The notes under the pieces: generated by a model
Told to the model about the DNA's origin: nothing
Databases searched by the model: none
Seen by the model: the letters and a program-made list of their open reading frames with translations, nothing else
Program-made: the position numbers and the translations under genes
Assembly: GCF_964340395.1 (NCBI RefSeq)
Contig: NC_135550.1
Location: 10,659,408 to 10,723,407, forward strand
Origin: Glandiceps talaboti
Taxonomy: Eukaryota > Hemichordata > Enteropneusta > Spengelidae
DNA: 64,000 nucleotides
Reading direction: 5' to 3'
Part shown: positions 61,258 through 64,000 of the stretch, one piece after another
Numbering within the stretch: the stretch's first letter is position 1
How the letters are laid out: every line of letters begins with the position of its first letter

Positions 61258-63746
61258 CTATGCAAAGAGTACTTCTTCATTTCTGATGGTTTCCTCCAGC
61301 TTCTCCAAGTCCTCACTTGAAAGTGGAAAATTGCTCTTAATTTTGTCTACATACGCTGGGAAAGTAGAAAGTCCACTGCCCACAATGACCTTGACCAAGC
61401 CTAAAGCTTTCTGTGAATCTTGCACTTTAATGCATGCATTCAAAAACATGTCTATAACCTCAGAGCTTGGTACTTTATGATTGACTCTGTACATCTGCAT
61501 AGCTTCCCACGCCTTGTCAAGTTTCTTCCCTCTCAGACATAGCATTACCACATGGCCCAGTGAAGGGGTGCTCCACAGCAACTTATCTCTACGTCTCGCC
61601 GATTCTCGCACTGCGCCAGCAATATCCAACGCAATCTCGGCAAACTTCTCCTGTATCTCTACAGAATGAGTGTCTTTGGCCATCAGATAGAGGTACTGAT
61701 CTATCAACTGTTGGCGATACCTGTGACCAAACTCTTGTGTATCACGCCATAGATCGGGTAGCTTGTCAAACATGCTGTACATCTCCACAGCATGTAGAAG
61801 ATCTAACATACAGTACGCACTTGGTACCAAATTAGATGGTATGTATTCTTTGTAGAACTTCATAATGTTCTCTGGTGTATCCAGCTGACAGATAAGGCTG
61901 AATAATTTACTGTAGAAAGCTGCTCTCATCACTTGGCTACCCAGTAGTTTATGGTTCTCGCCGGTATTTAACAAATTGTTCACACGATGAGCTAAACCGA
62001 GATCTCGTAGACGTTCGCAAACACTCATTGCATCTAGGCAAAATCTCTGGTCAATAGGGTCTTGGATAGTGAAGTGCTTCCCATCAATTTCATCCATAAT
62101 GTCATACAGCATATCGTTTGGTGGCAGATTAGGTTTATAAAAGATAGCTATCAGGTGTGCATAGCTTGCTAAACATGGTTCAATGCCCAGTGCTACCATT
62201 TCACTTATTGTTTGGAGTGACATTTTACGACCAATTCCACCCATCCTCTTTTGGGCATTCAATATTACATTGAAGGTGTTCAAGTTAGGTTTAACACCTT
62301 CCACTTTCATCTGTTTCAGGAGAAGTTCAATGAGTTTCCATTTCTCTATGTGTGACTCTCGAATATCAAATACACCATAAATCAGATCATTGTATGCTTC
62401 TACACTGACTCTGATGTGTTTGTCCTGCATTTCATTATACATTTCGAAAGCTTTAGCCGAGGCATGGTATTTGATCATACCTCGTATCATGCTGCAATAG
62501 CTGTGAGAGTTCCTTTCTTCCATTGCATGGAACACTTTCTCCGCATAATTACCATTATTCCAGACAAGACGTTTGCTGAACCTGGCAGCCATCCTTGCCT
62601 GTCTCCCATGTCTTGGCTCTGGAGGTGCCTTTTCCTCTACCTCACCATCTTCATTTTCATCTACATCTTCTTTTGTTTCGGATGAGACATTGGACGTGTC
62701 TTTGAATTCTTTTGGTGCTTCCTGTCCACCGTAGAAACACAGCAAATCCAGCAATGCATTATTGGCATCCAAGCTAACCTCTTTGCCTTCTTCGACGATT
62801 TTATCATGCATTTGCATTGCTGCCTTCACGTCTCTGTTGTTGACTCTTTCCAGTAACCCTTCTTCACATGCATCTTCTATGATGTACCCATCAAGTTTAG
62901 GATATAGACATTCACTTTTGGGCTCATTGTGCATAGCAGTGAACAAGTGTGGATAACTACTGAGGACATATTGAGCTGTCTTCCTTCCTGACTCAGCCGA
63001 CAAGAAGTAAATCTTTCGCTGGATGGCATTGGTTGGTAGAAGAAACGGATCATCATGGAATTCATATGGCATTGCTGTGTGGTCTTTGCCAACCGTTGAG
63101 GCAAGTGCCCGTAACACGGCTAGTGAATCTCTCTTCTTTCTCCTGGGTATTATTATTGTTTCTTCCTCTGATAAAACTGGTGAGCTACTTCCCTAATAAA
63201 GGATAAAATTGGACAACTGTTACTACATTCTATATTTCTAAAACATGTAGTTTTATTAAGATGGATAGTCCTGCTTGCTGACGGAGTAAGTAAGGACTCG
63301 ATTCTTACAGAAACTTATCCCTATATTATCTTTTCTATATACATGGTTTCAACTTTCAAGCTAGTTTTTGCATTTTTCTTTGATTGAAATTGCCCAATAG
63401 TCGAATCATATATAGTAATTTCACTAACTCACAGCATGTCATTTAGAACTGTGACCAATTTTACAGTTTTGAGTCGTGGCAGGAAGCGCATAGACACCAG
63501 TAAATTTGATCGCATCCATCCATACTACACACTGTGTGTTGCACACGTGATTGGTCTCTGATTTTGATCCTTACTGATGTGCAACGTTTTGTCACGAAAA
63601 ACGAGGTAACTTTGACTTACTTTCGCATTCTGGGGAACTGTTTCTTGCATGTGAGATGAAGAGCGGCATATCTGTCTGGTTATTTGATTTGAAACCAACG
63701 AAAAACAGTTTCTTCTCAGCGGCACAGCTCTCAAGCAAGTCGCCAT
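61258..63746 (-). CDS. PTCD3: PTCD3 / mitochondrial ribosomal protein mS39 (686 aa, 2 coding exons)
   Basis: PTCD3 is a pentatricopeptide-repeat protein of the mitochondrial ribosomal small subunit, near the mRNA entry side, and is needed for mitochondrial translation. Coding exon 1 is 63746-63621 (42 codons, donor GTAAGT) and exon 2 is 63192-61258 (stop included); total 686 residues against 689 in human. The N-terminus (MATCLRAVPLRRNCFSLVS) is Arg-rich and acid-free, like a mitochondrial presequence. Family landmarks follow: VLRALASTV and DHTAMPYEFHDDPFLLP; NALLDLLCFYGGQE; an acidic linker (DVDENEDGEVEEKAPPEPRH); NSHSYCSMIRGMIKYHASAK; VKPNLNTFNVIL; IEPCLASYAHLI; YDIMDEIDGKHF; EFGHRYRQQL; LYLMAKDTHSVEIQEKFAEI. 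Helical-pair repeats cover most of the chain. Almost the whole protein lies in one 1.9-kb exon, whereas the human gene has many exons. Confidence 0.94.
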
Positions 63747-64000
63747 TTTTCAGTTTGAATAACGCCCTCAGTGTCCGTAAATAGGCTTCCGGTTTACATG
63801 TTACACATGTGGACGAATCGCGAAATGGCGTGCAGTACATACCTGTATAACGTACATGTACAATCATCAGTGTAAACGAAGCGAATGAAGATTAGATGTC
63901 GTGACTTCAATGATTGGTCATGAATGGAATATAGGGAAACCTCTAAACACTCGGACTAGTCGGAGTAGAACCCGAGTCGAACTTGAAGACAGATCTGGTT
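63747..64000. promoter_or_regulatory. PTCD3 5' region
   Basis: ATTGGTC at 63913-63919 is an inverted CCAAT box for the minus strand, about 170 bases before the PTCD3 start codon. The start codon sits in AAAAATGGCGACTTG, resembling the YY1/TISU element of short-leader housekeeping genes. No other gene is visible to the window end. Confidence 0.4.

Overview
The window is animal nuclear DNA. It is AT-rich, with GT-AG introns, abundant microsatellites and minisatellites, and many small palindromic transposon relics. The genes are recognisable metazoan orthologues. The repeat style fits a marine invertebrate, perhaps a hemichordate or lancelet, but nothing in the sequence fixes the species.

Layout: (1) 1-1618 (+), the last two coding exons of UTP25, an SSU-processome protein. 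(2) 1619-8801, gene-free and rich in decayed tandem repeats and foldback elements. (3) 8802-52637 (-), three complete tandem TMEM62-like genes (copies A, B, C). Each has 14 coding exons with matching phases and conceptual products of 647, 656 and 668 aa. Each encodes an N-terminal membrane anchor, a calcineurin-like metallophosphoesterase domain with all metal-binding motifs, and several C-terminal membrane segments. (4) 23320-23595 (+), an intronless NDUFB3 (complex I B12 subunit) between copies A and B. (5) 53226-57044 (+), FAM177A1 in five coding exons, head to head with TMEM62 copy C. (6) 57194-58490, a repeat built of 151-bp units behind a strong hairpin. (7) 61258-63746 (-), PTCD3 (mitoribosomal protein mS39), almost intronless.

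The genes do not form one pathway. NDUFB3 and PTCD3 both serve mitochondria, UTP25 serves nucleolar ribosome assembly, FAM177A1 is a Golgi-linked protein, and TMEM62 is biochemically uncharacterised. The most distinctive features are the TMEM62 triplication with the same exon plan in all copies, and a 27-bp minisatellite in copy C that seems to have grown from the end of the neighbouring exon. Others are a 30-copy, 60-bp minisatellite whose units carry a 13-bp-stem hairpin, a decayed tandem copy of FAM177A1 exon 4, and several dispersed repeat families shared between introns. Exon coordinates were read by eye from splice signals, reading frame and agreement among copies; no search was run.
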